This document shows positions 9,052-17,500 of a stretch of DNA of 41,142 nt, piece after piece (the first letter of the stretch is position 1; every line of letters starts with the position of its first letter). Under the pieces are notes generated by a model that saw only the letters and a list, made by a program, of their open reading frames with translations, did no database searches and was not told where the DNA came from. This DNA is from Candidatus Thermokryptus mobilis. Its GTDB lineage: Bacteria; Bacteroidota; Ignavibacteria; Kryptoniales; Kryptoniaceae. Position numbers and translations under genes: made by a program. The stretch is from assembly GCF_900070205.1 (NCBI RefSeq), contig NZ_FAOO01000003.1:1-41142 (forward strand). Reading direction: 5' to 3'.

Positions 9052-10338
9052 ATGTGGGTTTTAATCTTTTGGGTCTTGGTGATAAATTTTCTATCTGCAC
9101 AAGAAAAATTTACAGTTAAAAAGATAGTTTTCATTGGGAATGAGAAAACAAAAAAGGAGGTTATAGCAAGGGAATTAAGCTTCGGAGTTGGTTCTCAGAT
9201 TGACACAAGCGATTTGGCTTATAGCGAGAACAGGGTTTATGGGACAGGGCTTTTCAACAGGGTTAAAATTTGGGCTGAAAGGGATTCAGGCGACTCCTCT
9301 ATCGTTTATGTTTGGGTTAATGAAAGATGGTATATATGGCCATTTCCAATTTTGGGGTGGAAGGATAGGGATTTGAAGAAAATGTTTTACGGTGCTGGTT
9401 TAATCCATACAAATTTTAGGGGAAGAAATGAGAAGTTGATTTTTAGTTTTGCGCTTGGTTATGACCCTTGGATTGAAGCAGAGTATTTAAATCCCTGGGT
9501 TTTGGGAAGTAAGAATTTGTTTTATTCAGTTGAGGTTTTTTATCAAAGGGTCAAAAATAGAAGCAAAATTCTTGAAGAGGAATTCGGTTCTTTCTATGAA
9601 AGACATCTTTCCTTTGCTTTAACATTTGGCAAAAGATATGGGCTTTATAAAAGGTTTTGGGGGAGTATCGGTTTCAAGGAGATTTCAACCACAGGGGAAG
9701 TTCCTTATATGAAGACATTATCTCCATCGGGGAGAGATCAAATGTTTGTCTTCGGGGGCGGATTTAGATATGATACAAGAGATATACCGATTTATCCAAG
9801 CCGTGGTTTTCTGGTAAGCGTTGGATATAAATTCAATCGTCTCGTTAACTGTGATTGTTTTTTCCTCCAAGGTGGTTTAGAATTTCAAGGTTTTAAAAAA
9901 ATTGGGATTGGATTGATCGCAAGTAGATTTTTCATTTTGAATTCATTTGGCAGGGAAATTCCAGTTTATTCGCACTTTTACTTCGGATATAACGAGCGGA
10001 TTAGGGGCTATTTTAACGATGTTTTTGAAGGGGAAAACATATTTGGGGGGACAGTTGAATATCGTATCCCGTTTGTAAAGCAAAAATTTTTTAAATGGAA
10101 TAAAGCTCCACTTGAAGAATTTTCAATTTTGAGATTTGGGGTTGATTTGGTGTTGTTTGGTGATTTTGGGAATACATGGTTTAACCGTGAAAAGGTTTTG
10201 AAATTGAGATATTTGAGCGGTTGTGGGGTTGGGATTAACTTTATTTTGCCTTATGATTTGATTTTGAGCGTTGGGTTTGCGAGAAATGACACTGGGCGAG
10301 GTCAGTTTTTCATTGATTTTAAAGGCGGATTTGAATAA
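9052..10338 (+). CDS. Omp85/BamA-family outer-membrane protein with a single POTRA domain
   Basis: Predicted outer-membrane beta-barrel of the BamA/TamA superfamily. A signal peptide ends near residue 16 (FLSAQ). One POTRA domain follows (about 20-100: FTVKKIVFIGNEKTKKEVI, with SENRVYGTGLFNRVKI). The rest is a D15-type barrel with the conserved L6-loop motif in ERIRGYF (about residue 320) and alternating aromatic strands up to the end. At 428 residues with one POTRA it is much shorter than BamA (about 800 residues, five POTRA), so it is more likely a specialised insertase, TamA-like protein or phospholipase-associated barrel than the essential BamA. It has its own promoter. Confidence 0.85.
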   Translation: MWVLIFWVLVINFLSAQEKFTVKKIVFIGNEKTKKEVIARELSFGVGSQIDTSDLAYSENRVYGTGLFNRVKIWAERDSGDSSIVYVWVNERWYIWPFPILGWKDRDLKKMFYGAGLIHTNFRGRNEKLIFSFALGYDPWIEAEYLNPWVLGSKNLFYSVEVFYQRVKNRSKILEEEFGSFYERHLSFALTFGKRYGLYKRFWGSIGFKEISTTGEVPYMKTLSPSGRDQMFVFGGGFRYDTRDIPIYPSRGFLVSVGYKFNRLVNCDCFFLQGGLEFQGFKKIGIGLIASRFFILNSFGREIPVYSHFYFGYNERIRGYFNDVFEGENIFGGTVEYRIPFVKQKFFKWNKAPLEEFSILRFGVDLVLFGDFGNTWFNREKVLKLRYLSGCGVGINFILPYDLILSVGFARNDTGRGQFFIDFKGGFE

Positions 10339-10362
10339 AATGGGCAAGGGGATTTAAAGGAG

Positions 10363-10394
10363 ATTTTCAAATTTGCTTTATTTGTGAAAATTTT
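10363..10394 (+). terminator. Weak AT-rich terminator after the Omp85-like gene
   Basis: ATTTTCAAAT (10363-10372) can pair with ATTTGTGAAAAT (10380-10391) with a two-base bulge, and a short T run follows. The stem is AT-rich, so the call is tentative. It lies 25 nt after the stop codon. Confidence 0.35.
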
Positions 10395-10436
10395 TAAAAT
10401 TTTGATTGGTTTTTTAAAAGTAAAAAAGAAATAAGG

Positions 10437-11546
10437 TTGAACAAGAGACGACTGCTTTCAGGGAAACCTATAAATCGTAAGCCAATTGAACCTAATATAA
10501 AGGTCACGAAACTTGTTGACGAGTATTTTCAGGCTTATAACGCTGGAAGATTGAGGGAAGCGTGTCAATTGTTTGTTGAAAAAATGCTTGAGGATGATGT
10601 AACTGTTGGGATGAGTTTGACGGGTGCTCTTACGCCTGCTGGACTTGGTGGAAGTTGCGTTGTTCCTTTGATACAAGCTGGGTTTGTTGATTGGATTGTT
10701 TCAACAGGGGCGAATTTGTATCATGACATTCATTTTTCAATTGGGCATAATCTACATCGCGGAACCCCGTTCGTTGACGATAGAATTTTAAGGAAGGAAG
10801 GGGTGATAAGGATTTATGATATTTTGTTTGATTATGAGGTTTTGCTTTCAACGGATGCTTTTATAAGAGAGGTTTTGAAAGGACCTGAATTTCAAAAGGA
10901 AATGGGGACAGCTGAATTTCATTATTTGCTTGGAAAATATGTTTATGAGCGTGAAAAGGTGCTTAAAATTAAAAATATGAGCATTCTCTCGGCAGCTTAT
11001 AAGTATGGTGTTCCTGTTTATGTTTCTTCACCAGGGGATAGTTCAATTGGGATGAATTTGGCTGGATTGGTTTTAAATGGATACAAGATAAAGATAGACA
11101 TTGCGAGGGATGTAAATGAAACAGCTGCGATAGTTTATAATGCGAAAGCCAGTGGTGGTAAAAGTGCTGTTTTGATTTTCGGTGGTGGTTCGCCGAAAAA
11201 TTTCTTGCTTCAGACCGAGCCACAAATACAGGAAGTTCTCGGAATAGATGAAAAAGGTCATGATTATTTCTTGCAGATAACGGATGCGAGACCGGACACT
11301 GGAGGATTATCTGGCGCAACCCCATCTGAAGCGGTGAGCTGGGGAAAAGTTAACCCTGACAAATTACCTGACGCTGTTGTTTGTTATACCGATTCAACCA
11401 TTGCGATGCCGATACTTGTTTCCTACGCTCTTGCCAAGAGAAAACCGAGGAAGCAAAAGAATTTATATCATAGATTGTCGGAACTCGTTGAAAACCTAAA
11501 GAAGGCACATTTAAAAGCTGTTGCAAAAGGGAGGGTTAAAGTATAA
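10437..11546 (+). CDS. Deoxyhypusine-synthase-like protein
   Basis: A 369-residue member of the deoxyhypusine synthase (DHS) family, NAD-dependent enzymes that move an aminobutyl group from spermidine. NAD-fold sequence is seen at [14 protein letters not shown] and [13 protein letters not shown]. The Lys of GGGSPKNF (K254) matches the catalytic Lys in GGGVVKHH of eukaryotic DHS, and [13 protein letters not shown] matches SGARPDEAVSWGK. By my alignment, spermidine-binding D313 and D316 of human DHS become T288 and L291, and H288 is also lost. Bacteria lack the normal substrate eIF5A, so this is probably a different aminobutyl or polyamine transferase, for example a homospermidine synthase. The start is TTG with no clear upstream alternative. 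The histone-like gene follows after 36 nt. Confidence 0.85.
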   Translation: MNKRRLLSGKPINRKPIEPNIKVTKLVDEYFQAYNAGRLREACQLFVEKMLEDDVTVGMSLTGALTPAGLGGSCVVPLIQAGFVDWIVSTGANLYHDIHFSIGHNLHRGTPFVDDRILRKEGVIRIYDILFDYEVLLSTDAFIREVLKGPEFQKEMGTAEFHYLLGKYVYEREKVLKIKNMSILSAAYKYGVPVYVSSPGDSSIGMNLAGLVLNGYKIKIDIARDVNETAAIVYNAKASGGKSAVLIFGGGSPKNFLLQTEPQIQEVLGIDEKGHDYFLQITDARPDTGGLSGATPSEAVSWGKVNPDKLPDAVVCYTDSTIAMPILVSYALAKRKPRKQKNLYHRLSELVENLKKAHLKAVAKGRVKV

Positions 11547-11582
11547 ATCCCAATTTAAAAACTAAACCACAGGAGGTAGAAA

Positions 11583-11801
11583 ATGCATCACAGATTTCAG
11601 CAACTGCAAGAATTTGTCAGCTCCCTTGAGGATGATTTTAGGAAGTTTTATGAAAAGGGGGTTATGTCTGCTGGAACGAGACTAAGAAAGAAGATGCAAG
11701 AATTGCGTAAGCTTGCCCAAGAGATAAGGGTTGAGATACAACAGATTAAGCAAGAGAAGAAGTCCGCAAAGGAGGGGAAAGAAGAGAAGGCAGAGGAATA
11801 A
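11583..11801 (+). CDS. Histone H1-like nucleoid protein (Hc1 family)
   Basis: A 72-residue basic, helical protein. The core SLEDDFRKFYEKGVMSAGTR followed by LRKKMQELRKLAQEIRVEIQQIK matches the short histone H1-like (Hc1) proteins common in Bacteroidetes and Chlorobi, which bind DNA and are thought to compact the nucleoid. The C terminus is a charged K/E tail. A very strong ribosome site (AGGAGG, 5 nt before ATG) suggests high translation, as expected of an abundant chromatin protein. It follows the DHS-like gene by 36 nt and is closed by the hairpin at 11808-11826. The family match is by recognition of the core motif. Confidence 0.85.
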   Translation: MHHRFQQLQEFVSSLEDDFRKFYEKGVMSAGTRLRKKMQELRKLAQEIRVEIQQIKQEKKSAKEGKEEKAEE

Positions 11802-11807
11802 GATATA

Positions 11808-11833
11808 GGGGCGCTTTTTGCGCCCCGCTTTTA
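11808..11833 (+). terminator. Intrinsic terminator after the histone-like gene
   Basis: A perfect 7-bp GC stem (GGGGCGC at 11808-11814, GCGCCCC at 11820-11826) with a TTTTT loop is followed by GCTTTT. It starts 6 nt after the stop codon and sits between two convergent genes, so it can stop both transcripts, although the T run is clear only on the plus strand. Confidence 0.8.
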
Positions 11834-12649
11834 AATAAGCGTTATGTTAGTTATCTCCGGCGGGCAGTTTAATCTTATCGGTATCCCAACCACACCAACT
11901 CCACGGGTTACATATAAATGTGAATCACCAAGTTTATAATGCCCTGAGATAAATCTTGACACAAGCGAAGCAGGAGCTATGTAAATGTCATCAATCTTTG
12001 CGAGGACGATTTGCCCACCATGTGTATGACCTGAAACAGTGAGCTGAATTTGGTATCGTGCGAACTTTGGAAAATCGTATGGTTTGTGTGATAAAAGGAT
12101 TTTGAATTTTTCTTTTTCAACATTTTTCATCGCCTTGTCAAGATCAGCTCCATAGCGAAGGTCATCAATCCCAAGGATATAGAAATGTTCACCGTTTATA
12201 TTTATTTTTTCGTTTTGGTTTCTCAGAACTCTAAAGCCGGAATCTTCAAGGGCTTTTGCTATTTTATTTTGCTCTCTCCTGAAAAATTCATGATTTCCAA
12301 GCGTTGCGAAGACACCATATTTTGCCTTTATATCTTTGAATGCTTCAACCAGTGGATAAATTTCTTCGGGGTCCGAGGTTATGAAATCCCCTGGCATAAA
12401 AATTAAGTCGGCGTTTAGCTTGTTGAGGATGTCAGCTAATTTTTTCATTTCTTCTTTCGTCATAAATATGCCTGAATGTATATCGCTTATAAGCGCCAAA
12501 TTTAGACCTTTTAATGGTTCCGGCAGATTTTTTATTTTAATTTTGACCCTTTCAATTTTCGGTTCGTCTTTCAAATTTTCGGAGCTGAACATCAGGGCTG
12601 GAATCCCGAGAAGCGATGTCTTAAGAAAATCTCTGCGCGTCAGCTTCAT
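11831..12649 (-). CDS. Tat-exported metallophosphoesterase (YkuE-like)
   Basis: Calcineurin-like phosphoesterase. The N terminus MKLTRRDFLKTSLLGIPALM is a Tat signal (TRRDFLK), as in YkuE-type enzymes. The metal-binding motifs of the superfamily appear in order: LALISDIHSG (DxH), FMPGDFITSD (GDx), TLGNHEFF (GNHE), ILLSHKP and TVSGHTHGGQI (GHTH). The mature enzyme is predicted to sit on the outer face of the inner membrane; YkuE relatives are linked to cell-wall or lipid phosphate substrates such as UDP-diacylglucosamine, but the substrate here is unknown. A strong AAGGAGG site precedes the ATG. It is last in a six-gene operon, 15 nt after the propeller gene. Confidence 0.92.
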   Translation of the reverse strand: MKLTRRDFLKTSLLGIPALMFSSENLKDEPKIERVKIKIKNLPEPLKGLNLALISDIHSGIFMTKEEMKKLADILNKLNADLIFMPGDFITSDPEEIYPLVEAFKDIKAKYGVFATLGNHEFFRREQNKIAKALEDSGFRVLRNQNEKININGEHFYILGIDDLRYGADLDKAMKNVEKEKFKILLSHKPYDFPKFARYQIQLTVSGHTHGGQIVLAKIDDIYIAPASLVSRFISGHYKLGDSHLYVTRGVGVVGIPIRLNCPPEITNITLI

Positions 12650-12664
12650 TGCTTTGCCTCCTTT

Positions 12665-14152
12665 TTAAGTTGTGATAAAAAACTTAAATCCTTTTTCAGG
12701 AAATCTTAAAGTTTTTCCATTGTAGAATTGAAGTTCAACGAACCATTTGACGATTGAAAATTTTTTAAATGGGGGAAACCTTGCTATAAAATTTTCGCCA
12801 TCGCCAAAGATCGGTGAAGGGAACCACTCGCCGTGTTTGAAGAAATACATCGTTCCTTTTTTAAATAGGGCATTTTCAACCTTTAGGAACAATTCCCAAG
12901 CTTTAATTCTCCCGCGTTTTACTTTTCTAATTTTGGCATCAATTATTGATGTATCCCCATAATAATTTTTTTCAAAGGTTGATGGATTAGGAAATGATTT
13001 AAATTTTTCTGTGACAAGTCCGTTTTCCTTTCCTCTAAATTTATCCCATTTTGACTTCCTTCCCTTTGTCGGGATGATCCAAATTTTCCCATCCATTGTG
13101 CATATTACAATTTCAATGAAACCGTCATCATCAATGTCAAATGCAAGTGGTGTTGAAACAATTGAGGTGGCAATCTGTTTGTTAAACTCTGGGATGAGTT
13201 CGGCTTTATGATTTAAAACCCATACATTTCCGTTATAATCGCAAGCGATGACTTCTTGAATATCATCTCCATTCACATCGCAAATAATAGGGGATGACCA
13301 AAATGTTGATTTAAATCTTGACGGAAAGTTTTCTTCAGTTGAAAGGTTCGGTTTAAAAATATAAATGCCGTCAGCAAGAACAATTATTTCAGCAATGCCA
13401 TCTTCGTCAATGTCACAAATTGCTGGTGAAGAAACGGTGAAACTCCCCAAAGGTTTTGAACCAAGCACCTCGCCGGATTCATTAATTATGAAAATTGAAC
13501 TTGAAACGCATATTATTTCAAATTTACCATCTCCGTTTGAATCACAGACAGCGGGCGATGACCATATGAAATTTGAAAGTGGGGTTTGCCATTTAACGGT
13601 TAATTTTGAGCCGTCAACTCTGTAGATATTCTCGTCCCATGAACCAATCACGATGTCAAATGTAAATTCATCTCTGGGGAACAGAGTTGGTGAGGACGAA
13701 ACGAAGCCGTTTGTTTTAAAGGTTTTAACATCTATGATTTCCGCTTCTTCGTTTATCTTCAAAGCGTAAAGGTTGTAGTCATCCGAACCGAATATCACTT
13801 CATCAAATCCATCGCCGTCAACATCATTTATTAAAGGTGAGCTAAACACATCCCCATTCGTTTTAAACGAAAATGGTTTTATTTGATCATCCAGCGGGAA
13901 GAAGTGAAGCTCATCGTCATCCGAGCCGACGACGATAAATTTAATTCCATTTTTTGATGTGTAAATTTCAGGAGTTGAAGCAAATGGTCCTCGGGCTTGA
14001 AATGTCTTGATAAGTTTAAAATTAAAAGTGTCAAAGATGTAAATTTTATCTGCCGTGATTATCAATTCATCTATTCCGTCTGAGTTTAAATCAAATACAA
14101 CTGGGCTGGCGGTTATCGGGTAGCCTATATCAATTTTTATTTCGCCCTTCAT
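12665..14152 (-). CDS. FG-GAP/VCBS beta-propeller protein without signal peptide
   Basis: A 495-residue repeat protein. At least six FG-GAP-type repeats carry Ca2+-binding-like loops: DLNSDGIDE, DVDGDGFDE, DSNGDGKFE, DIDEDGIAE, DVNGDDIQE and DIDDDGFIE, each followed by hydrophobic strand residues. Together they form a seven-bladed integrin-alpha-like propeller. A C-terminal domain (about 385-495) looks like an all-beta module (FFKHGEWFPSPIFGDG). Such propellers are usually extracellular, yet there is no signal peptide: the ATG overlaps the methyltransferase stop in ATGA (14149-14152), fixing the start. The context suggests a cytoplasmic scaffold or a missed export route. Function unknown. Confidence 0.8.
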   Translation of the reverse strand: MKGEIKIDIGYPITASPVVFDLNSDGIDELIITADKIYIFDTFNFKLIKTFQARGPFASTPEIYTSKNGIKFIVVGSDDDELHFFPLDDQIKPFSFKTNGDVFSSPLINDVDGDGFDEVIFGSDDYNLYALKINEEAEIIDVKTFKTNGFVSSSPTLFPRDEFTFDIVIGSWDENIYRVDGSKLTVKWQTPLSNFIWSSPAVCDSNGDGKFEIICVSSSIFIINESGEVLGSKPLGSFTVSSPAICDIDEDGIAEIIVLADGIYIFKPNLSTEENFPSRFKSTFWSSPIICDVNGDDIQEVIACDYNGNVWVLNHKAELIPEFNKQIATSIVSTPLAFDIDDDGFIEIVICTMDGKIWIIPTKGRKSKWDKFRGKENGLVTEKFKSFPNPSTFEKNYYGDTSIIDAKIRKVKRGRIKAWELFLKVENALFKKGTMYFFKHGEWFPSPIFGDGENFIARFPPFKKFSIVKWFVELQFYNGKTLRFPEKGFKFFITT

Positions 14153-14925
14153 TTCCGTCTGAAAATGAAAATTGTTTGTTCACCGAAGTATTTGAACGGG
14201 AAGAGACCATTAAGTGCGCTTTCAATTTTGTCAAGGATTTTGAAAATTTTCTCGGGCAACCTATCTTTGGGTTTGAGATAAGGGGGTGGAAGGAGAATTG
14301 GGAAAGCAATACATTTTTCAAGTTCAAAATATGGGCTTGCAATTTTCTTGATTTTAAAAACTGAGTAAAAATTCGCCTTTGCATTATATTCCTTTCCATC
14401 AACGGAAATATAACCCCAACCCTTTAACCTCTTTTTAAGATAGTTCGTTATCCCAAGTGCGAAGAAGAGAAAATCACCCCAATACCATCGGTTTATAATT
14501 GAAGCGATGAAATACGCATTGGGTTTTAGAATTGTGTGAAGCTTTTTGAAAAATTCCCCTATGTCCGTTACACAGTTTAAAACGCCAAATGAAGAATAAG
14601 CCCCATCAAATTGAATTTTGAAGGAGTCAATATATTCGGCTGGTAAATTTACATATCTTGCCTTGTCCCCGATTTTTTCATATGCTTTTTTCAACATTTG
14701 AGGTGATAGATCGGTCAATGTAAGTTTGCAACCATATTTTATCATCTCAAGTGATTCGGTTCCAGTGCCACAACCGATTTCAATCAAGTTTTGCCCTGGC
14801 TTGAAAAAAGTTTGAAGTGTTTTTATACTTCTTCCGCGCAGATATTTATCAAAGTCAGCTTTCTTTTCATCGTAAATTTCGGCGTAAAAATCCCAGAAAG
14901 ATTTATTTACTTTTAACTCGTCCAT
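14149..14925 (-). CDS. Class I SAM-dependent methyltransferase
   Basis: A 258-residue Rossmann-fold methyltransferase (Methyltransf_11/25 type). Motif I is LIEIGCGTGTES, followed by LTLTDLSPQML (acidic motif II) and FDGAYSSFGVLNCVTD (motif IV/post I). The C-terminal half is hydrophobic and may hold a lipid or isoprenoid substrate. I chose the ATG at 14925, preceded by GAGGGAAG and adjacent to the radical SAM stop codon, rather than an upstream start inside that gene. It overlaps the propeller gene by 4 nt. Its neighbour, a B12-binding radical SAM protein, makes a joint role in natural-product or lipid methylation plausible, but the substrate is unknown. Confidence 0.85.
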   Translation of the reverse strand: MDELKVNKSFWDFYAEIYDEKKADFDKYLRGRSIKTLQTFFKPGQNLIEIGCGTGTESLEMIKYGCKLTLTDLSPQMLKKAYEKIGDKARYVNLPAEYIDSFKIQFDGAYSSFGVLNCVTDIGEFFKKLHTILKPNAYFIASIINRWYWGDFLFFALGITNYLKKRLKGWGYISVDGKEYNAKANFYSVFKIKKIASPYFELEKCIAFPILLPPPYLKPKDRLPEKIFKILDKIESALNGLFPFKYFGEQTIFIFRRK

Positions 14926-14926
14926 T

Positions 14927-16405
14927 TCATCTTCCCTCAGCCGGTTGGAATCTAACGATGTTTGATGTTTGAACTTGAGCAAGGAGATTTACAATTGTTT
15001 TAGTTATTCCAAGTTCAATTTTGTTTTTAGTTATTTCAAAAATTGTTGCTTTTTTCCCTGCTTTATACCATGCATCTTTCCATTCCCTGTTGAACCATCT
15101 CACAACCCAGCGATAAAAAGTGGTATTGTATTTCTCTCGTTTGAACAAAAGTTTATTCTCAGCTGTATAATCCCAATCAAGCATCCATTCCTGGGATTCA
15201 AACATTAATCTATCTCTGACTTGTTCGTAAAATTTTGTCCCAGGCAATGGGTAAGCTATCGTTGTGCTAAATTCATCTGGCAGGGTTTCTCTTAGAAGTT
15301 TCACGGAAAGTTTAAGGTCTTCAATTTCTTCGCCCGGATATCCGACCATCATAAAAAAGTATGTTTTGATTCCGAGTTTTTTGCAAAGTTCAGATGCTCT
15401 ATAGATTTGTTCAACTGTTATTCCTTTTTCCATTGTATCAAGGACTTTTTGTGAGCCGGATTCAGCGCCGAAATAAATTTTCTCACATCCCATATCTTTC
15501 AATGCTTTCAGCATATCTTCCGAGGCGAGGTTTACCCTTGTCAAGCATTCAAAAGGTATAATTGCATTTCTCTTTATAACTTCTTGACTCCATTTTAAAA
15601 CCCAATTTTTCTGAACACCCGTTATATCGTCAACAACTCTGATGAAATCGGGGGAGAAGACATTTTTTAGAAGTTTCATTTCTTCAGCGCTATTTTCCGG
15701 GGTTCTTATTCTGTATTTTCTTCCGAAAACAGCTTTTTGACACCAAGCGCAATGGTAGGGACATCCTCTGCTATTTATAATTGTTAAAGACCAGTAGCCA
15801 TGTGCTTTTTTCCAAGCCCTTCTGTAATCATCCATATCAACAAGTTCTCTTGCGGGAAATGGGAGTAAATCAAGGTTTTGAATTAGAGGTCTTGGTGGGG
15901 TTGAGATAATTTTTCCGTTTTTATCCCTTAACCTCAGCCCTGGGATTTCTCTTAAATCGTTATATCCTTCATTTTTCAAGAGGAAATTTGCAAGTTCAAG
16001 CATCGTTATCTCGCCTTCATCAAAAACAACGATATCAACTGGAAATTCACCATCGGTTGTCTTGTATAAAAGGTATCTTTCTGGCAAGGCAGTTGGGTCT
16101 GGACCACCGAGTATTACTTTTGCACCATAGCGATGTGCAATCTCAGCAAGTATTAAAGCGTTTCGGCGAATCGTTATTAAAGAGGTGATGCCGACAATTT
16201 TTGGCTTTTTTAACTTGATATAATTTTCAAACTCATTGAAATCTTTTCTAAAAGTGCAATCAAAGAGCTCAACTTCATATCCATTTTCCCTCAAGACGCT
16301 TGCAATATACATCAACCCAAGTGGGAAATACGGGGTCATTATCTTTTTCTCAACAGGGTCCTTTTCAATAAAAAGCGGATGGACCAGCGCAATATCTATC
16401 GCCAT
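14927..16405 (-). CDS. B12-binding domain radical SAM protein
   Basis: A 492-residue protein of the BchE/HpnJ-like B12-dependent radical SAM group. Residues about 5-140 form a cobalamin-binding fold (ALVHPLFIE, PYFPLGLMYIASVLRENGYEV, GITSLI, VILGGPDPTALPERYL). The radical SAM core follows with CPYHCAWC (CxxxCxxC, 4Fe-4S) near residue 215, then IRVVDDITG, FECLTRVNL, KIYFGAESGSQKVLDTMEKG and FFMMVGYPGEE. Members methylate or cyclise unreactive carbons in hopanoids, bacteriochlorophyll and antibiotics. It ends where the methyltransferase begins, so the two are translationally coupled. The exact substrate cannot be told. Confidence 0.92.
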   Translation of the reverse strand: MAIDIALVHPLFIEKDPVEKKIMTPYFPLGLMYIASVLRENGYEVELFDCTFRKDFNEFENYIKLKKPKIVGITSLITIRRNALILAEIAHRYGAKVILGGPDPTALPERYLLYKTTDGEFPVDIVVFDEGEITMLELANFLLKNEGYNDLREIPGLRLRDKNGKIISTPPRPLIQNLDLLPFPARELVDMDDYRRAWKKAHGYWSLTIINSRGCPYHCAWCQKAVFGRKYRIRTPENSAEEMKLLKNVFSPDFIRVVDDITGVQKNWVLKWSQEVIKRNAIIPFECLTRVNLASEDMLKALKDMGCEKIYFGAESGSQKVLDTMEKGITVEQIYRASELCKKLGIKTYFFMMVGYPGEEIEDLKLSVKLLRETLPDEFSTTIAYPLPGTKFYEQVRDRLMFESQEWMLDWDYTAENKLLFKREKYNTTFYRWVVRWFNREWKDAWYKAGKKATIFEITKNKIELGITKTIVNLLAQVQTSNIVRFQPAEGR

Positions 16406-16438
16406 CTGAAAGTTATTCTCTTTATTTAATGTTTGCTT

Positions 16439-17485
16439 TTATCCGAAGAAAACCTCGGCTACTTCAAATAGTTCAATGTCAACCATTTTAAGACCACCGA
16501 CTACTTCACTTAGTTCAATTTCAGTTATATTGTTGCCTTGAATTGATGTCATATAGCCAAACTTTTTCTCATTGATCAATTCAACAGCTTTTACTCCGAA
16601 TCTTGTCGCAAGTATTCTATCAAAAGCGGTTGGTACTCCACCTCTTTGGATATGTCCAAGGATTGTCGCTCTTGCTTCCATGCCGGTTTTTTTCTCAATT
16701 TGATCAGCGACAAGATTACCAATACCACCGAGGCGAACATGTCCAAACTCATCAACCCTAAGGTCTTGGACTATAAGTGTGCCATCTTTATCAACTTGTG
16801 GTTCAACTTTAAATTTTGCACCCTCAGCTACTACAACTATGCTGAAATTCTTCCCTCTTGCATGTCTTCTTTCAATTATTTGACAGACCTGATCAATGTC
16901 AAACGGTTTTTCAGGGATTAGAATTACATCTGCACCACCTGCCAGTCCTGAATATAGGGCTATCCATCCTGTGTGTCTTCCCATGACTTCAACGACTGCA
17001 ACACGGTTGTGGCTTTCGGCTGTTGTGTGGATTCTGTCAATTGCCTCCATTGCGATGTTTACGGCAGTGTCAAAGCCAATTGAGTAGTCGGTTCCGCGGA
17101 CATCGTTATCTATTGTTTTAGGGATTCCGATGACATTTACGCCAGCTTTGTATAGTTTGTAAGCAACGCTTAATGTATCTTCACCGCCGATGGCAACGAG
17201 TGCGTCAATCCCTGCTTTTTCAAGATTTTCAAGTATTGATTTTTCACCGTCGGGATGTTTGTAAGGATTCGTCCTTGATGTGCCAAGTATTGTTCCACCG
17301 CGAGGTAGGATTCCGGAGATGTTATTTAAATCAAGTGGGTAAATATCAAGTTTCATTAAACCTTTCCAGCCATATTTTATCCCTATAGTTTCATACCCTG
17401 ATGCAAGCGCCTTTCTTACAACCGACCTTATTGCAGCGTTTAACCCTGGGCAATCGCCCCCACCAGTTAAAATTCCAATTCTCAT
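16439..17485 (-). CDS. pfkA: 6-phosphofructokinase, PPi-type signature
   Basis: Phosphofructokinase of glycolysis. The family motifs are GGGDCPGLNAAIRSV, PRGGTILGTSR, PKTIDNDVRGTDYSIGFDTA, VEVMGRHTGWIA and ILGHIQRGG. The residue pair that decides phosphoryl donor is D103 (GGEDT, where ATP enzymes have GGDGS/GGEGT) and K123 (PKTIDND, where E. coli has PGTIDND). Asp plus Lys is the diagnostic pattern of pyrophosphate-dependent enzymes, so a reversible PPi-PFK is likely. At 348 residues it belongs to the short, homomultimeric type. Translation starts at ATG behind a near-perfect AAAGGAGGTGA site. It follows the thioredoxin-like gene by 15 nt. Confidence 0.95.
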   Translation of the reverse strand: MRIGILTGGGDCPGLNAAIRSVVRKALASGYETIGIKYGWKGLMKLDIYPLDLNNISGILPRGGTILGTSRTNPYKHPDGEKSILENLEKAGIDALVAIGGEDTLSVAYKLYKAGVNVIGIPKTIDNDVRGTDYSIGFDTAVNIAMEAIDRIHTTAESHNRVAVVEVMGRHTGWIALYSGLAGGADVILIPEKPFDIDQVCQIIERRHARGKNFSIVVVAEGAKFKVEPQVDKDGTLIVQDLRVDEFGHVRLGGIGNLVADQIEKKTGMEARATILGHIQRGGVPTAFDRILATRFGVKAVELINEKKFGYMTSIQGNNITEIELSEVVGGLKMVDIELFEVAEVFFG

Positions 17486-17500
17486 CGGATTTCACCTCCT

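Noticed and set aside
10969-11325. Minus-strand frames opposite the DHS-like gene (up to 118 codons)
   Set aside because: They are rich in His, Ser and Gln and lie wholly antisense to a well-supported gene.
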